From positions 51,492,653 through 51,556,652 of the forward strand of contig CM039505.1 of assembly GCA_022432975.1 (NCBI GenBank): 64,000 bases of DNA, given 5' to 3'. Both the position numbers and the translations under genes were made by a program. Below the pieces are notes generated by a model. That model searched no databases. It saw nothing but the letters and a program-made list of their open reading frames with translations, and had not been told where the DNA came from. The stretch's first letter is position 1. The number at the start of each line of letters is the position of its first letter. This document shows, in pieces, positions 10,801-22,758 of the stretch. Source of the DNA: Begonia masoniana. Taxonomy: Eukaryota > Streptophyta > Magnoliopsida > Cucurbitales > Begoniaceae.

Positions 10801-12793
10801 GAATTGACCCTCTGGCTCTGTTAGTCATTCTTCCATTCTATATCCCTTTAGAAGCCGGCGCACGTGAATAGACTGGTCCCACCAATCCTTTTCCAAAGTA
10901 CTTTTCAGCCGATCATCATAAATGCAATCACGTCATAGATCAAGTACACTCTGCAATCGGACGGTCTATATTGTTTCTACTCTGTTTTATCCTACAATTG
11001 AGCTTTATTAGCCACTACACCTCATTTTTTACATTTTGTGGGCAATGATTTTAATATTAATAAATAATAATAAAATATAGTTTAACTTAAAATAAAGACA
11101 AAGATCCTTTGCTTGATTAAATATTTATAGAGTTGAAATTGAAATATGGGAGTTTAACGAGATTATTCGATTGAAAAATAAAGAAAATAGACTATTGTGA
11201 TTAAAAGATCCATCTTTAAGGTGGTGTCATCGTAAGAGTCATTGAATTTAAAACCAAAATAGACTTTTGTGACTGATAACACCAAATGAACGACATGAAA
11301 TCATAAAACGAGAGTATCATCTACGCGAACAGAAGAGATTGCATAAATTTAGCCACGTCTATACCTAGATCAAGTGTTTTTGTCACAAGCGGATCTGCCG
11401 CCTTGTCGCATTCTCTAGAACATGTTGGATTACAACAATTCAATTGTTATCCAGAAGACCAATACGCTCATGAACTAATTTCATGAAATAGCTACGAAAA
11501 CTATTACGCTTAAGTGAACAAGCTAATAATAAGAGTAGAGTCAACTTTCGAAATCTTAATTTCGAAGTTGACTGAAGACCATTAAGGACTGCCCAAATCT
11601 TGTAACAAGTAGCGTTACATTCTACATTAATCATGAATCTACCTGAACAATGACTACAATTATTACGCGAAATGCCACCACCCCAGCCATGCAAGTATTA
11701 GCTTACTACAACAATTAGTGTTTTATTTAATGAAACCTTCATTTGGTGGTTTCAAGCCAACCATGCAAAAAGATTTGTGCAACATCTAAATTAATGGTAG
11801 TTACGATAATGTCATTCAAATAGCGTAAAAAATAACTTCACACTTTCACTTCCAAATCAACACGATATCTTGTTTTTCAGTTAACGACAGTGAAGAAAGG
11901 AGAAGAGTATTTTTGTTTTCATTTTCACTTTTGTATATCAAGTAAAGTGATTTTTGTATCCTCCATAAAAAAACGTTCGTTTTAAATGTCTATATGAGTT
12001 GTTTATAGTTTAGAAAATTCGTATTTGCGTAAAGATTATTCTGTGAGTAGAATAGTGCATTGGATCAAAGTAAAAACATTTATAAAAATTAAAAGTCATA
12101 AACAGGAAAGATATCGAGTCTCATAATATAACACCATTGTTATTTTTCTTTCGATTGCGTCCGCTAATAGTAGAAAGATTATGAAATCTAGTATTTTTGT
12201 CTGTTGGAACAATATAATTCTCTCTAGATTTTTGTATAAAATAAGTTGTTCCTTTTGCACTAAGACATGAAGATTAGTCATGAATTTTCGTTTCCACTAA
12301 ATAAGATGTCTCTTAGCTAACACTTATAATCAAATTTTGGCCTCGATTAAGTCATGTTAAAGTTTTCCTTTTCCTTCTAAGAATATGATAATACTAGATG
12401 TATTTTTTTTAAATACTTGTTGATGTTTCCACTAGAGATTGTTAATTTTTTACATATATGTTTCGTTATTATAAATTAACTATTTATTATTTATTATATT
12501 AATTACATAAATTATTATTTAACATGTTAATAAATATTTCAGAAGAATAAAATAAAAAAATACACTTACAGTCATTCATAATTTTTCTGAATTAATAATA
12601 ATAGAAACGGTGTTACATCTCAAATTCTTCATGCTATTATTTTATTTTACTTTAAAATTATTTTACTCAAAAATAATTTTAGTGCTAGTCAGTCACCATC
12701 CGGAATTCAAGCAAAAAGTACAATGACAACCCAGCTAAATAAACCCCACGTTGCCACGTGGAAAAATAATCATTGTTTTCTTAAAAAAAAAAA
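10801..12793. other. AT-rich intergenic stretch
   Basis: Nearly 2 kb with no recognisable gene. Short open frames at 11440-11694 and 12096-12281 on the - strand have no family features. At 12755 a G-box-like cacgtgg lies next to the following transposon. Confidence 0.4.
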
Positions 12794-12948
12794 GGGAAAA
12801 AGTAACATTTAGACCCCAACGTATGGGATCAGTGAACATTTGGTACTTAACGTTTGTTTTGTACCTAATCAGACCCTATCGTATAAAACGTTTGCAATTT
12901 AAACCCTCCCGTCAATTTTTCAATTAAATTTAACAGAAGTCTTTCAAA

Positions 12949-13440
12949 ATGCCCGAATTACCCTTTTCTTCTCGCTCTCTCTCAGAACAGAAAGATGGAA
13001 ATCCTCCGTCGGCAAGAGTTGCGGCTTCCAAGCTCAAAATCCCTCACGTATCGGCGTCACTTGTCGGCAACGGTGAGGATCTCGTTATTTCACCGTTTTC
13101 TGGAGAGGTGAACGCTGAATCAATAGCTAAACTCGTGAATGACCCCTCTGATGTCGCGCTCTTTCTCCACATTTCCGGCACAACCAGCCGGCCAAAAGGG
13201 GTGCCATTGACTCAGCTCAACCATGGCGTGCAACAGCAGGTCGGCGCGAGCGGAGAGGTGTGTGTGCGAGGACCAAACGTGACAAGAGGTTACAAAAATA
13301 ATCCCGAGGCTAATCGGACGGCGTTCAAATTCAGATGGTTCCACACCGGCGATATTGGATACTTCGATTCCGACGGCTATTTGCATCTCGTCGGCCGGGT
13401 TAAGGAGCTCATCAACCGTGGAGGTAGCTGTTTAAACATT
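12949..13440 (+). pseudogene. Captured fragments of an oxalyl-CoA synthetase (AAE3)-like gene
   Basis: The open frame 12949-13464 joins two separate pieces of an acyl-activating enzyme of the peroxisomal/4CL-like AAE3 type. The first piece covers a region ending in the AMP-binding P-loop motif [16 protein letters not shown]. The second covers [17 protein letters not shown], the WFHTGDIGY motif and [11 protein letters not shown], near the hinge. About 200 residues that lie between these motifs in the family are missing, and the C-terminal domain is absent. Homology ends at INRGG exactly before a GT, which looks like an original exon-intron border, so genomic DNA rather than cDNA was captured. 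The frame remains open for 171 codons, so a short chimeric peptide is possible, but it lacks enzyme domains. It lies wholly between the TIRs of the element at 12794-13731. Confidence 0.85.
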
Positions 13441-13507
13441 TCTCACAAACCCATTTTTCGCTGATAAAGGATTGCTGTTCTAAAACTCTGCTCTCTGTAA
13501 TTTGTTG

Positions 13508-13510
<3 letters not shown>

Positions 13511-13567
<57 letters not shown>
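13511..13567. repeat. (AG)n microsatellite inside Pack-type element
   Basis: About 28 uninterrupted AG units just inside the right TIR of the gene-capturing element. Confidence 0.95.
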
Positions 13568-13569
<2 letters not shown>

Positions 13570-13827
13570 ATTTGGGTATTTTAAAAGATTTCTGTCAAAT
13601 TTAACTGAAAAATTGACGGGGGGATTTAAATTGCAAACGTTTTATACGATAGGGTCTGATTAGGTACAAAACAAACGTTAGGTACCAAATGGCCAATGAC
13701 CCCATACGTTGGGGTTTAAATGGTACTTTTCAAAAAAAAAAAATATAATTTTGAAAAATGTTTGAAAAAACAAAGTTTCTTTCTTCAATATTTCGTTTTT
13801 CTTCCTTTCCACGAAGATGAGATAAGA

Positions 13828-15133
13828 TAGGAGTGTGCAAAACTGGTTTCGGTTTGGTTTTGGGGAGTAACTGAACCGAACCGATCGGTTTCGGTTTTGG
13901 ATTTACCGAACCGAAACCGGTCTTTTAACATACAAAACCGAACCTAAACCGAACCGAAAGTTTCGGTTCGGTTTCGGTTCTACAACCTATTTTTCAAAAA
14001 AATAAATAATCTAATGCACTCAGTCATGATTGAATATCACAAAACAAACAAATAAATAAAACACATAAATTGCTCATAAATAATCTAATACTCTAATCTA
14101 ATGCTCTCAGTCATGATTGAACATCACAAAACAAACAAATAAAACACATAAATTGCTCTCGGTCACGCCCGAAGAGTCTCCCAAAACAAAAACATTAATA
14201 AAACAGCACATAACAAACAAAAAAAACACATAAATTGCTCTCGGTCACGCCCGAAGAGTCTCCCAAAACAGAAACATTATGTAACTAACTAACTATACAG
14301 AGGAAAATCTAAAGATTAATAAAACAAACATGCTAAACAATACAAAATCATTGATTATTTCTCTCGGTCAAAAAAAATTCACCATTTTCTCATTGATTTT
14401 GCTATGTCACATTTCACATTTTGCTCTCTGTGAAATGTGAACGTGACAGAGAGCAAAACTTGTTGGTTTTGCTCTCTGTCTTGTCTTTACAGAGAGCAAA
14501 ATGGTGAATGTGCTCTCTGTCAAACACACAACAGAGAGCAAAACTCATTGATTTTGCTCTCTGTCGTTTTTTTACAGAGAGCAAAATCAATATGAACAAA
14601 CGATAGAGAGCAAAATCAATGAGTTTTGCTCTCTGTCAAACACAAAAACAAGCAACGAAATGACGAATTAAAGAATAGAACATACCCGATTAGAGACGAG
14701 TGACCTGCTCGGTGCTGCTGTCGTCGGTGCTGCTGTGAGCTGTTGTCGTCACCTGTGTCTGTCGTCGTCTGCCGGGTCTCTGCTCGTCGTCTCGCCTCAC
14801 CTGATCGTCTTCATCGCCTCGCCTCGCCTCGCCTCGCCTCGCTTCGCCTGGTTCTTAGATGAAGACTGAAGAGTGAAGATTTACTGATCGGTTCGGATTT
14901 AGGGCTTCAGTTTTCAATAATATTCAATGTTTTTGGGTTTTAATTTCCAGATCCGGTTCGGTTCGGTTTGGAACGGTTTTGACCTATCCAAACCGAAAAC
15001 CGAACCTAAAATATCGGTTCCTACAAAATGAAACCAAAGTCCGGTTTCCAGAGGCTCAAAACCGATCCGAACCGAATCGATTTCACCGGTTCCGGTTCGG
15101 TTCATCGGTTCCGGTTCGGTTTGCACACCCCTA
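13828..15133. mobile_element. Non-autonomous hAT element with perfect 8-bp TSD
   Basis: The element begins TAGGAGTGTGCAAA and ends TTTGCACACCCCTA (inverted, one mismatch). It is flanked by identical 8-bp duplications AGATAAGA at 13820-13827 and 15134-15141. The subterminal ~150 bases at both ends are packed with cggttcggtt-type repeats in both orientations, as is usual for plant hAT elements. The interior has no transposase. It contains two direct copies of a ctcggtcacgcccgaagagt block (about 14158 and 14240), an unusual alternating inverted repeat (14419-14637), and a CT/CG-rich stretch at 14700-14860 with tandem tcgcc units. Length 1306 bp. Confidence 0.9.
14419..14637. repeat. Alternating inverted copies of a 13-bp motif
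   Basis: The motif TTTTGCTCTCTGT and its complement ACAGAGAGCAAAA alternate about ten times within 220 bases, some copies slightly shortened. Starts are near 14419, 14446, 14466, 14488, 14509, 14530, 14553, 14574, 14604 and 14625. Neighbouring copies can pair as short hairpins with loops of roughly 8-20 bases. It lies inside the hAT element. Confidence 0.9.
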
Positions 15134-16063
15134 AGATAAGATCTAGATTTAAATTCCAAATGAACTGACCATTCGTGATTTCAAATAAAGAAAAGTAGAA
15201 TTAAAAAATAAAAATAAAAATTAATTTTATTGTAATAAATAAATTTAGAGTATAATTTAGATCAACTCAATTTTTTTAAATATAAATTTAAATTTATCCT
15301 TTAAAATTTTTAATTTTATCTCATGATGGTTCTGTGTCTTATTAATTAATATAATAATTAAAATAAATTATAAAAAATTAAAACAAAATAATAACCACAT
15401 CAATTGAAATATGTCCTGGCAAAAGGTAAAATAAAGTATAAAATTATAAGGTAAATTTATAATTACTTTATGTAAAAACTAGATTTGTGATCTCATTCTA
15501 TCATGTTACTACCATAATTATTTCAATCAATACTAGTATTATTAGTTAAAACTGGTGCGAATAAACTATATAAATATTTATATATTTTGTGTATTTAATT
15601 ATCCCTAATTATAGTTCTCCATTTTAATTTCTTTGAACGAAATTTTCAACCAAAAATGAAATTAAATAAAAAGAGTAGCAACTTGCAAGTGATGCGATTA
15701 ATTTAAGGCCAAATTGGAAAAAAATAAAAAATGTTGTGCTATAAGGGAGCATGTTACATGCGTTTGTGTTGAAATAATTAAAGTATTTGCAACTTTTAAT
15801 AATTTTTCCCTACCCAAATAAAAAGAATTTCCACTATAAATAAATAAATAGTTATATATATTTGATAATTATGATTAAATAAATATCAAATTAGCTGTTG
15901 GCATCTTCACCTTTCTTTCTCATAATCTATATGCAAATCTTATTAATATTATTTTTTGGCTCTCACCCAACTATAAATTTTATTAATATCCCTTAATAAA
16001 TTTTAAAGAAAAACTATATTTTTAGAATTTAAAAAAAGATTATTTGACAAATGTTTTAGTTAT
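15134..16063. other. AT-rich intergenic stretch
   Basis: About 900 bases of very AT-rich DNA without a recognisable gene. The last nine bases (TTTAGTTAT, 16055-16063) are the left target duplication of the next MITE. Confidence 0.4.
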
Positions 16064-16473
16064 TGGTAATTATCGATTTGAATCCTGTATTATACAATTT
16101 TTTTCAATTCGCCCTCTGTACTAAAAAAACCAGCAAACCGAACTCTGTACTTTGATTCTGTTATCAATTTTGACATTCTATCGATAATTTCATTAAACCC
16201 TCATTTAAAAAATTACAATAAATTGTACATATATTAAAAAATCACAAAAATTTCTAAATTATCTTCTCATTAAGTAGTGAACATGTGGTAAAAATTTCAA
16301 CTAAATTCAAGATCGTTTGGTAATTTTTTAAATGAGGGTTTAATGAAATTATTGATAGAAGGTCAAAACTGATAACAGAATCAAAGTACAGGGTTTGGTT
16401 TGCCGGTTTTTTTAGTACAAGGGGGCGCATTGAAAAAAAGTGTATAGTACAGAGTTCAAATCGATAATTACCC
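16064..16473. mobile_element. Mutator-like MITE with perfect 9-bp TSD
   Basis: A 410-bp element with long TIRs (about 145 bases each, starting ggtaattatcgatttgaa). It is flanked by identical 9-bp duplications TTTAGTTAT at 16055-16063 and 16474-16482. A 9-bp duplication and long TIRs are hallmarks of Mutator-type elements. The centre (16220-16325) shares the aaaaatcac-aaaattt-core with the hairpin at 7141-7374. There is no coding capacity. Confidence 0.88.
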
Positions 16474-17549
16474 TTTAGTTATTTACAATTATTATTCATA
16501 TATAATGGTTTTTGTTTTAATTTGATGTTCTTGTTCCAAGTGACATAGAATGAGACAAAGAAAGTCTTTTTTACCTTTTAATTAAGAAATATTAATTAGG
16601 AAAGTTAATATAATAATACAATAATTTATTTTGTCCTACAATCTACGTTAATTCCAAAATAAAAGGAACTGCTTAATTAATTGCCACGTGAGTTACAATA
16701 TTTAGGTTAAACAAAATTATATTTTAATGAACATCTTAATTGGCCACGTGTACATTCTAAGACCAAGCAAAAGGCGTTGTTCATTAGTGTTCTAATTCAC
16801 AACTAATCCAAGTTGGTATTTATTTAACGTAGTATTAATTAAATCAGACAACTCAAATAACATTTATTTTTTTTATTTATTGTTTACTTATTTTTTGTGT
16901 AGGGTTGAGATATACTCATTTGCTCTCTTAAAAATAATACGATATCATTTAATTTTATATTTTAATCTTATTTTATGACGTGATATTCATTAGTTGATGT
17001 AATTAGTATTTAACTATTTTGAATTCATCGGATCAATTTTAACCTAATTTTAAATTTTATCAGTTTTGTATACAATGAATTGAAACTCTTTCAACCGCGC
17101 TGTTAAATTCAAAATAATGTTACAAATTGCCGAAAAATGTGGCATACATGTACTACATTAAATAAATAAATTTACATTAAAGTTCAAAGCGCTGATAATT
17201 GAAAACTTGAATTTTGATTATAAAAAATATTGTACAAAGTTTTATACGTAAAAGATTACAAAGGGTTAGATTTAAATTTAGCAGTGTTTTAGTTAAAATA
17301 ATTGATTAAATCGTTCGTGTAATATTATATATTTTGGTCACTTCAAGATTTTTTTGGGTTATTATTTTTTTAATTGAGTAATTAAATGTTCATACATTTC
17401 ATGGGCGAGATTTTGACAGTGGCATCATCGAGGAAGCACAATGCGTGGTTGGTCTATATATATAACCTGGTTGCTCTTGTTCCCAACCATCTTCGTCCCT
17501 ACTAAGAGCTCTGATAATTTAGAGAGAGAGAGGTAGAGAGAGAGAAAGA
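16474..17549. other. Intergenic region and promoter of LOG
   Basis: AT-rich sequence with several ABRE/G-box-like CACGTG cores (about 16683 and 16743). No gene is present. The last 100 bases hold the TATA box and GA-rich 5' UTR of the LOG gene. Confidence 0.45.
17455..17464 (+). promoter_or_regulatory. TATA box of LOG gene
   Basis: The sequence tatatatata followed by acctgg lies about 90 bases upstream of the LOG ATG. A GA-rich leader starts about 60 bases downstream, a sensible spacing for a core promoter. Confidence 0.6.
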
Positions 17550-17663
17550 ATGGAAGATACAAAGTCGAGATTCAAGAGGATCTGCGTGTTCTGTGGGAGC
17601 AGTTCAGGGAAGAAAGCTAGCTACCAAGAAGCAGCCGTTGAACTGGGCAATGAACTGGTACTA

Positions 17664-17708
<45 letters not shown>

Positions 17709-20700
17709 CAGTTTCGACATCTTCAATTCTTTTTCACCATTTAAGAATGTTTTCGCTTCTCATTTCCATGTCCTTTATCTAAACCCGACCGAAACAGTTT
17801 TTCAGGTTCTGATCGAACTGTTTGTGTTCTTCTTTCACACAGTTTAACCAAATTAAATCTTCTGAAACTAGGACATTTGGCCTCCATTAATTAGGCTAAA
17901 CGGATTACTAGTAGTCGTATTCTGCTTTGCATTTCACGTATCGTCTTCCTAATTCCGCCACAAAAATCTTTTTCTGCAACTTTTACGGGATTTCCCGATT
18001 CATTAAAATTTCTGAAAGGGAATGTTTAAGGGTTTTTCCTTGACCGGAGAGAGAGAGAGAGAGGTAGAGAGAGAAAACAGTGCTAGCTGTAACCTGGCTG
18101 TCAGTCTAGCAGACATCTTACATGATCATATTCATACCCTTCTCCACAATTGAAATTTCCACAACATTTTTTAAATAATAATAATCACTTGCTATTCAAT
18201 TGGGGAACCAAACAAGCCCTCTTGTTTCGTTGGTTTTTACCTTCCATGGTCAAACCTTCATGATTTTTGCTTATGGGTTTGCTCTACGCTATACACTGTT
18301 TAGGGTTTTGTACTAGGTTTACAACTTTTCTTTTAATTGGTTACTACGACTAAAAAAAATTGTTTTTTTAACGATGGATATTATGACACGCGTCCCTGGT
18401 TTTGAATTTCGATGTGTTTCGAAGGTGGAGAGAAGGATTGATTTGGTTTACGGAGGTGGAAGCGTGGGATTGATGGGTCTGGTTTCTCAGGCAGTTCATG
18501 ATGGCGGGCGCCATGTCCTAGGGTTTGTCTCTCTCTCTCTCTCTCTCATTATAGTCTATTCTTATCGTTGCTTTGATTTTGGTGTCTATTCTTCTCAAAA
18601 CTTTCAAATTCTTCTCTAGTTTTTACCCGAAAAAGGACAAGTCTTAGCAATGTTGTCATTTGTCTCCTCTTACAATATGTTATTTGCTCTTCGATTTCCA
18701 TAAAATTAGAGATTAAAGAAATAAAAAAAATGTAGCATTGCGTAATATAATAAGCAGAAATAGCTCTCTATTCGATGGCAAAGTGAGCTTTTCTGAGGCT
18801 TATGCATTTTGGGTTCCATGCCTGGCTTTTCCCCATTTTGTTGGGGGAAAATTCTTAATTATTGGGTCTTCTTTGCACAAAAAGTTGAACATTTTTCTCA
18901 AATGTCAGACAATTTATCGATGCAGACTTTTAAAAGTTTTGACTAATGGTTTTCAGAAGCTGTTTTTTAGAAAATCTGTGTTATACTATCAGAAAAGAGT
19001 TATTTAAAGTGACAAACCCATCAGTTTCAGATAATGTAGGTCACTTTTTATAACTTTTTGTAGTATAACTTTCTATACTTTAATCTTTGTGTATTTTGTT
19101 ATGATATCATCGAGGCTACGAATTGTATTTCATCGTTGAATTGATAATTCTTACTCTTCTGTTGGTTCTGTGCAGAATCATTCCAAGAACCCTAATTTCC
19201 AGAGAGGTACGATTGAGAGATTCTTGAAAAGTGCCTCCCTCAATTGGTTAATTTTGTTTTTAGAGCCAAACATTCCAACAAGACGGTTGGTTTTATAATT
19301 GCAGATAACTGGGGAGACTGTGGGAGAGGTAAAGGCTGTGTCTGGTATGCACCAAAGAAAGGCTGAAATGGCCCGACAAGCCGATGCTTTCATTGCTCTA
19401 CCCGGTACTTTGCGAGTTTTTCTGGCAATATGCTCCGATTTTTACGTCTTACGATTGATCGATAAGATAGTAATTTGTCGACTTGGAAAATGTTGAACAG
19501 GTGGCTATGGCACCCTCGAAGAGCTGCTCGAAGTCATAACATGGGCTCAACTCGGAATTCACTGCAAACCTGTAAGGAAACAATTTTTCGATTTTTTCAC
19601 TCAAATAGTTTATACACTCAAGGTCTTACCACATTTAGTGAGCGGATGGAATGTAATTAATATAATGTAAATGCGACTATAGTTATGTCTTCTAAGAAAA
19701 TTTAAACGACTGGATCAACTCATATTCAGCATTAGGGTTTTTTCGTTAATATATATTTTGTTACTTTATTTGGAAGTTCATTTGTACGTTGATATTTTGA
19801 CAATAGATTTTCTCTGACTCTCGTTAGAGTTTTCCATGTAATCTCTGATTTTCTCTGACTCTCGTTAGAGTTTTCCATGTAATCTCCTACCCTTCGGTTT
19901 TATTGTTCAATTTATAACATTTTTAAATTTGTTTGGATGAAAATCAATGCGATTGCTAACTCGAGAAATTGAATCTTAGTGGGTCTGAGCTTAATTAAGG
20001 AATCAAATCAATGCATGTGGATCATAATTCACGTGGTTAAGATAGAGATTCAACTTCTTAATCAAGATTAACACATGGGAAGATTTAAGCTTTAGCTGAG
20101 ATTTACTATTTTAATCGTCTAATTACACTATTTTGAAGGATCTTCCACTGGATATTTTCTAATAATCCATGATTAAGTTACCGAACTTATTGGCTTTAAA
20201 TCTTATCTTATTTGCAGGTGGGACTTTTGAACGTTGACGGCTACTACAACTCACTCTTGTCTTTCATTGATAAGGCAGTCGACGAAGGCTTCATCTCTCC
20301 GACTGCACGTCGGATTATCGTGTCTGCTACGACTGCTCGGCTTCTTGTTCGACAACTTGAGGTAGTTTAATGTTATAAAGTAATGACTTCCCTTCTGCTC
20401 ATGCATTAAAATAGCTATAATTCTGGAAAGTGTTACATAAATTAATATATATCTAGGTGGGTGAGACATCCATTTGGATTTTTTTAGGTATAGATACGCT
20501 GACCTTACACCCATCTCCTTTTTTCTTGGAGAGAGAGAGGAGAGAGAAAGGATCGTTCAGTTTTGAAGGGTATTCCTTCTTGTGATGGAATATTCTGTCT
20601 ACAAGGAGAGTTGAAATTGTTGAGTGGAAGATTAGTAGGATTATTTATAGATCAATGGTAAGTAAACAACGGCGAGAGTTTCCCCGTGAAGGCCGCTCTG

Positions 20701-21113
20701 TGAAGGAAAAGACTGTCAAAGATTTTGTTGATTGTTAAAGTCCTAGACCATACTAGTCGGGGTATATAATCTAACATCGCTTGAGTGAGTGAAAAGTAAG
20801 TAATTTATAAGTAGAATTCTCTATTCTATTTAGTACAACACGTTTTTAGCTAATTTTTTAGAATAAATATGTCTGGGTTCCTCCGGAGTAAGGAGGGGAA
20901 TATTGTGTTGGAAGCTAGGGACTCCACGTAAACCCAATTAGTAGAATTATTTATAGATTAGTTATGACACTAAGCATGTTTGCGATGTATAATTAAACCC
21001 TCTCTCTCTCGACGTAGGATTATGTTCCTGAGCAAGATGAAAAAACTACAAAGCTGGTTTGGGAGGAGGTGGACAGAAGAAGCCACGTGGCCGAATCAAA
21101 GATTGCCACGTAA
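17550..21113 (+). CDS. LOG: Cytokinin riboside 5'-monophosphate phosphoribohydrolase (LOG family)
   Basis: Seven exons with GT-AG introns in consistent phase: 17550-17657, 18425-18522, 19176-19206, 19305-19404, 19501-19571, 20218-20361 and 21018-21113. The spliced product is 215 residues, the usual LOG length. Exon 1 carries [16 protein letters not shown]. Exon 2 carries [13 protein letters not shown]. Exons 4-5 join to give the LOG signature [10 protein letters not shown] and the preceding [15 protein letters not shown] block with the catalytic Arg region. LOG enzymes release free-base cytokinins from their nucleoside monophosphates in one step, in cytosol and nucleus. All catalytic motifs are intact. 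A TATA box and GA-rich leader precede the start. Intron 1 starts with a (CT)n tract, and intron 5 holds a 41-bp direct duplication. Which LOG paralogue this is cannot be decided here. Confidence 0.95.
17668..17706. repeat. (CT)n microsatellite at start of LOG intron 1
   Basis: About 19 CT units starting only ten bases after the exon 1 donor site. Confidence 0.95.
19806..19887. repeat. 41-bp direct tandem duplication in LOG intron 5
   Basis: The unit beginning gattttctctgactctcgtt occurs twice in direct succession (19806 and 19847) without visible mismatch. Confidence 0.9.
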
Positions 21114-22245
21114 GGAGAGGAATGAAGGAAACTAGAAAAGTACATAAAAAGATTGATTAGAAAATTTAGACTCCAAGTAAAAGCTTTTTAGGGTTTATCT
21201 TCTTTTGGGTGTGAAAAGAAAAGTCATTGTCAAGTACTTGAGCGATCATTTTGTACGAGGTTAGACAAAAGTAAGCGTTGCTTTCTTCCATTAATAGAAC
21301 TTTTGATTGCTTAGTTTGAACAATTCTTACCCTTAACAAAGAAAATTCAATAGTTTTGCGATTCAAGATCAAGTATGTTAGACGCTAAAAGATTCGAAGT
21401 AATTACTTTGTTTGCGATGTTCGTCTTGACGACATAAATGTGAGTTATTTAATGGTCATCGAGATTCAAAATAGTGAATTACGAACGTATTTTTTTCTCG
21501 TAGTTTTGGATCGGTCATTCTGTTTTCGTGCATGGACCTATTTTCTAAGATTTGGGTGAGTTTTAACGAATTGCACGTCACAATTTTTACTCACGATTTG
21601 ATTTGGTATTTCACTATTTCGACTCCGAAACTATAAATCGAATTGTCGATCACAATTTCACTATACCCAAAACCAGGTTCGGTATCTATAAGGAGAGGAA
21701 CTTAATGTTCATTTTGTTCGAGGTGCAAAGTCCAAGAAAAAAAAACTCGAGATCGAACGAACTCCCAAAATTTAAAACTTAATTCGTACGATTATCCAAG
21801 ATTATACCTTTCTTTGGCTTGGTTAACGATAATGGGTCAGCCCAGCCGCGATTTAAGAAAGAAGACAGAACAGCCTTTCTGTCATTCGTTTTCATCAAAT
21901 CTCAGACTTTGGCGTCGGATTAATTGGTAAGTGCTGACGAATTCATTCTGAATTTGCCAAATTCTTAATTAATTTCTTACCAAACACCACAAACTTGGAC
22001 GCAGAAACGTAGGAAACTACGAAAAAGAGACACCCTCCTCAATCAAAGCCACTCGTTTTGACCAAGATCAAAGATTAAAGAAATGGAAATGGTAGTCGAG
22101 GACATTGTCAATGCTTGAATTTGGTGGGAGTTTCAAGTCTGAGCTCTGAACCAGTTTAAAATGGCAGATCCCAACGCTTGAATTCACAGATTTTTTGGCT
22201 TTAGAGAGAGAAACATTTTTTTCTTCTACTCTTTCTCTCTCTACC
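21114..22245. other. 3' flank of LOG and intergenic DNA
   Basis: AT-rich sequence without recognised genes. The last 50 bases before 22246 are a CT-rich leader-like stretch. The open frame at 22068-22295 on the - strand has no family features. Confidence 0.4.
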
Positions 22246-22758
22246 ATGAACGGGCTCGTCAAAAGAGCACCTGTGCAGCCATTTCTCCCTTCCAATCTAT
22301 GCCGGAGAAACTACATAGCTGCGCCGGTCGTCTTCCCCACGAAATTCCACTTCTCCACCGCCAAGTTATGGCAAAGCTCGAGCTTCCCCCTCGCAAACGT
22401 CACTGCCCGACAGCCGTCGCACCGGTCGCCGTTTTTCTTTGACTTTCTATCCTCCTCCTCCCAAATCTACACCTCCCTCAGCGAGGTACTTCCGTCCACC
22501 GGAATCGTACATTCTCCGACGACCCCTTCTTCCGGTTACCAAGCGACCCTCTGCAACCGAGCTGTCAAACAAGCCGCCGGAGAATACCGCCCAAGCATAT
22601 CATCCGTTTCATGGTTTCCGCGACGAATATGGTTCGGAGTTTCGGTCGGAAATCCAGTCTCCGCCTTCGTCGGATTTATTCACCGTCGAATCATTCCGAG
22701 CTTAACCAGAGCTTTTGATCAAATAATTCGGGTCATTAAACTAAGCGTTGGCCTGTAA
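22246..22758 (+). CDS. Hypothetical protein, doubtful orphan ORF
   Basis: An open frame of 170 residues starting at an ATG in the good plant context ctaccATGaac after a CT-rich leader. I recognise no family. The N-terminal half is rich in Ser, Arg, Phe and Pro with few acidic residues, like an organellar transit peptide. The C-terminal 45 residues contain hydrophobic stretches (WFGVSVGNPVSAFVGFI) with arginines. A second frame across 22400-22705 is also open and gives a proline- and charge-rich sequence that looks at least as protein-like. An intervening ATG at 22367 opens a third short frame. So either a frame change has occurred or this is a GC-rich non-coding exon. Treat the coding call as weak. 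Confidence 0.25.
   Translation: MNGLVKRAPVQPFLPSNLCRRNYIAAPVVFPTKFHFSTAKLWQSSSFPLANVTARQPSHRSPFFFDFLSSSSQIYTSLSEVLPSTGIVHSPTTPSSGYQATLCNRAVKQAAGEYRPSISSVSWFPRRIWFGVSVGNPVSAFVGFIHRRIIPSLTRAFDQIIRVIKLSVGL

Larger units (their letters stand above)
12794..13731. mobile_element. Pack-type (Pack-MULE-like) TIR element carrying a gene fragment
   Basis: Terminal inverted repeats of about 160-170 bases flank a piece of host coding sequence. The left TIR (from 12794) and the reverse complement of the right TIR (to 13731) share long blocks such as acgtttgttttgtacctaat and gaccctatcgtataaaacgt with few mismatches. Both ends abut runs of 11-12 A, so a 9-bp A-rich target duplication is possible but uninformative. 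The interior holds two joined fragments of an AAE3-type gene and an (AG)n tract. No transposase is present, so it is non-autonomous. Length of TIRs and host-gene content fit Pack-MULEs. Confidence 0.8.
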
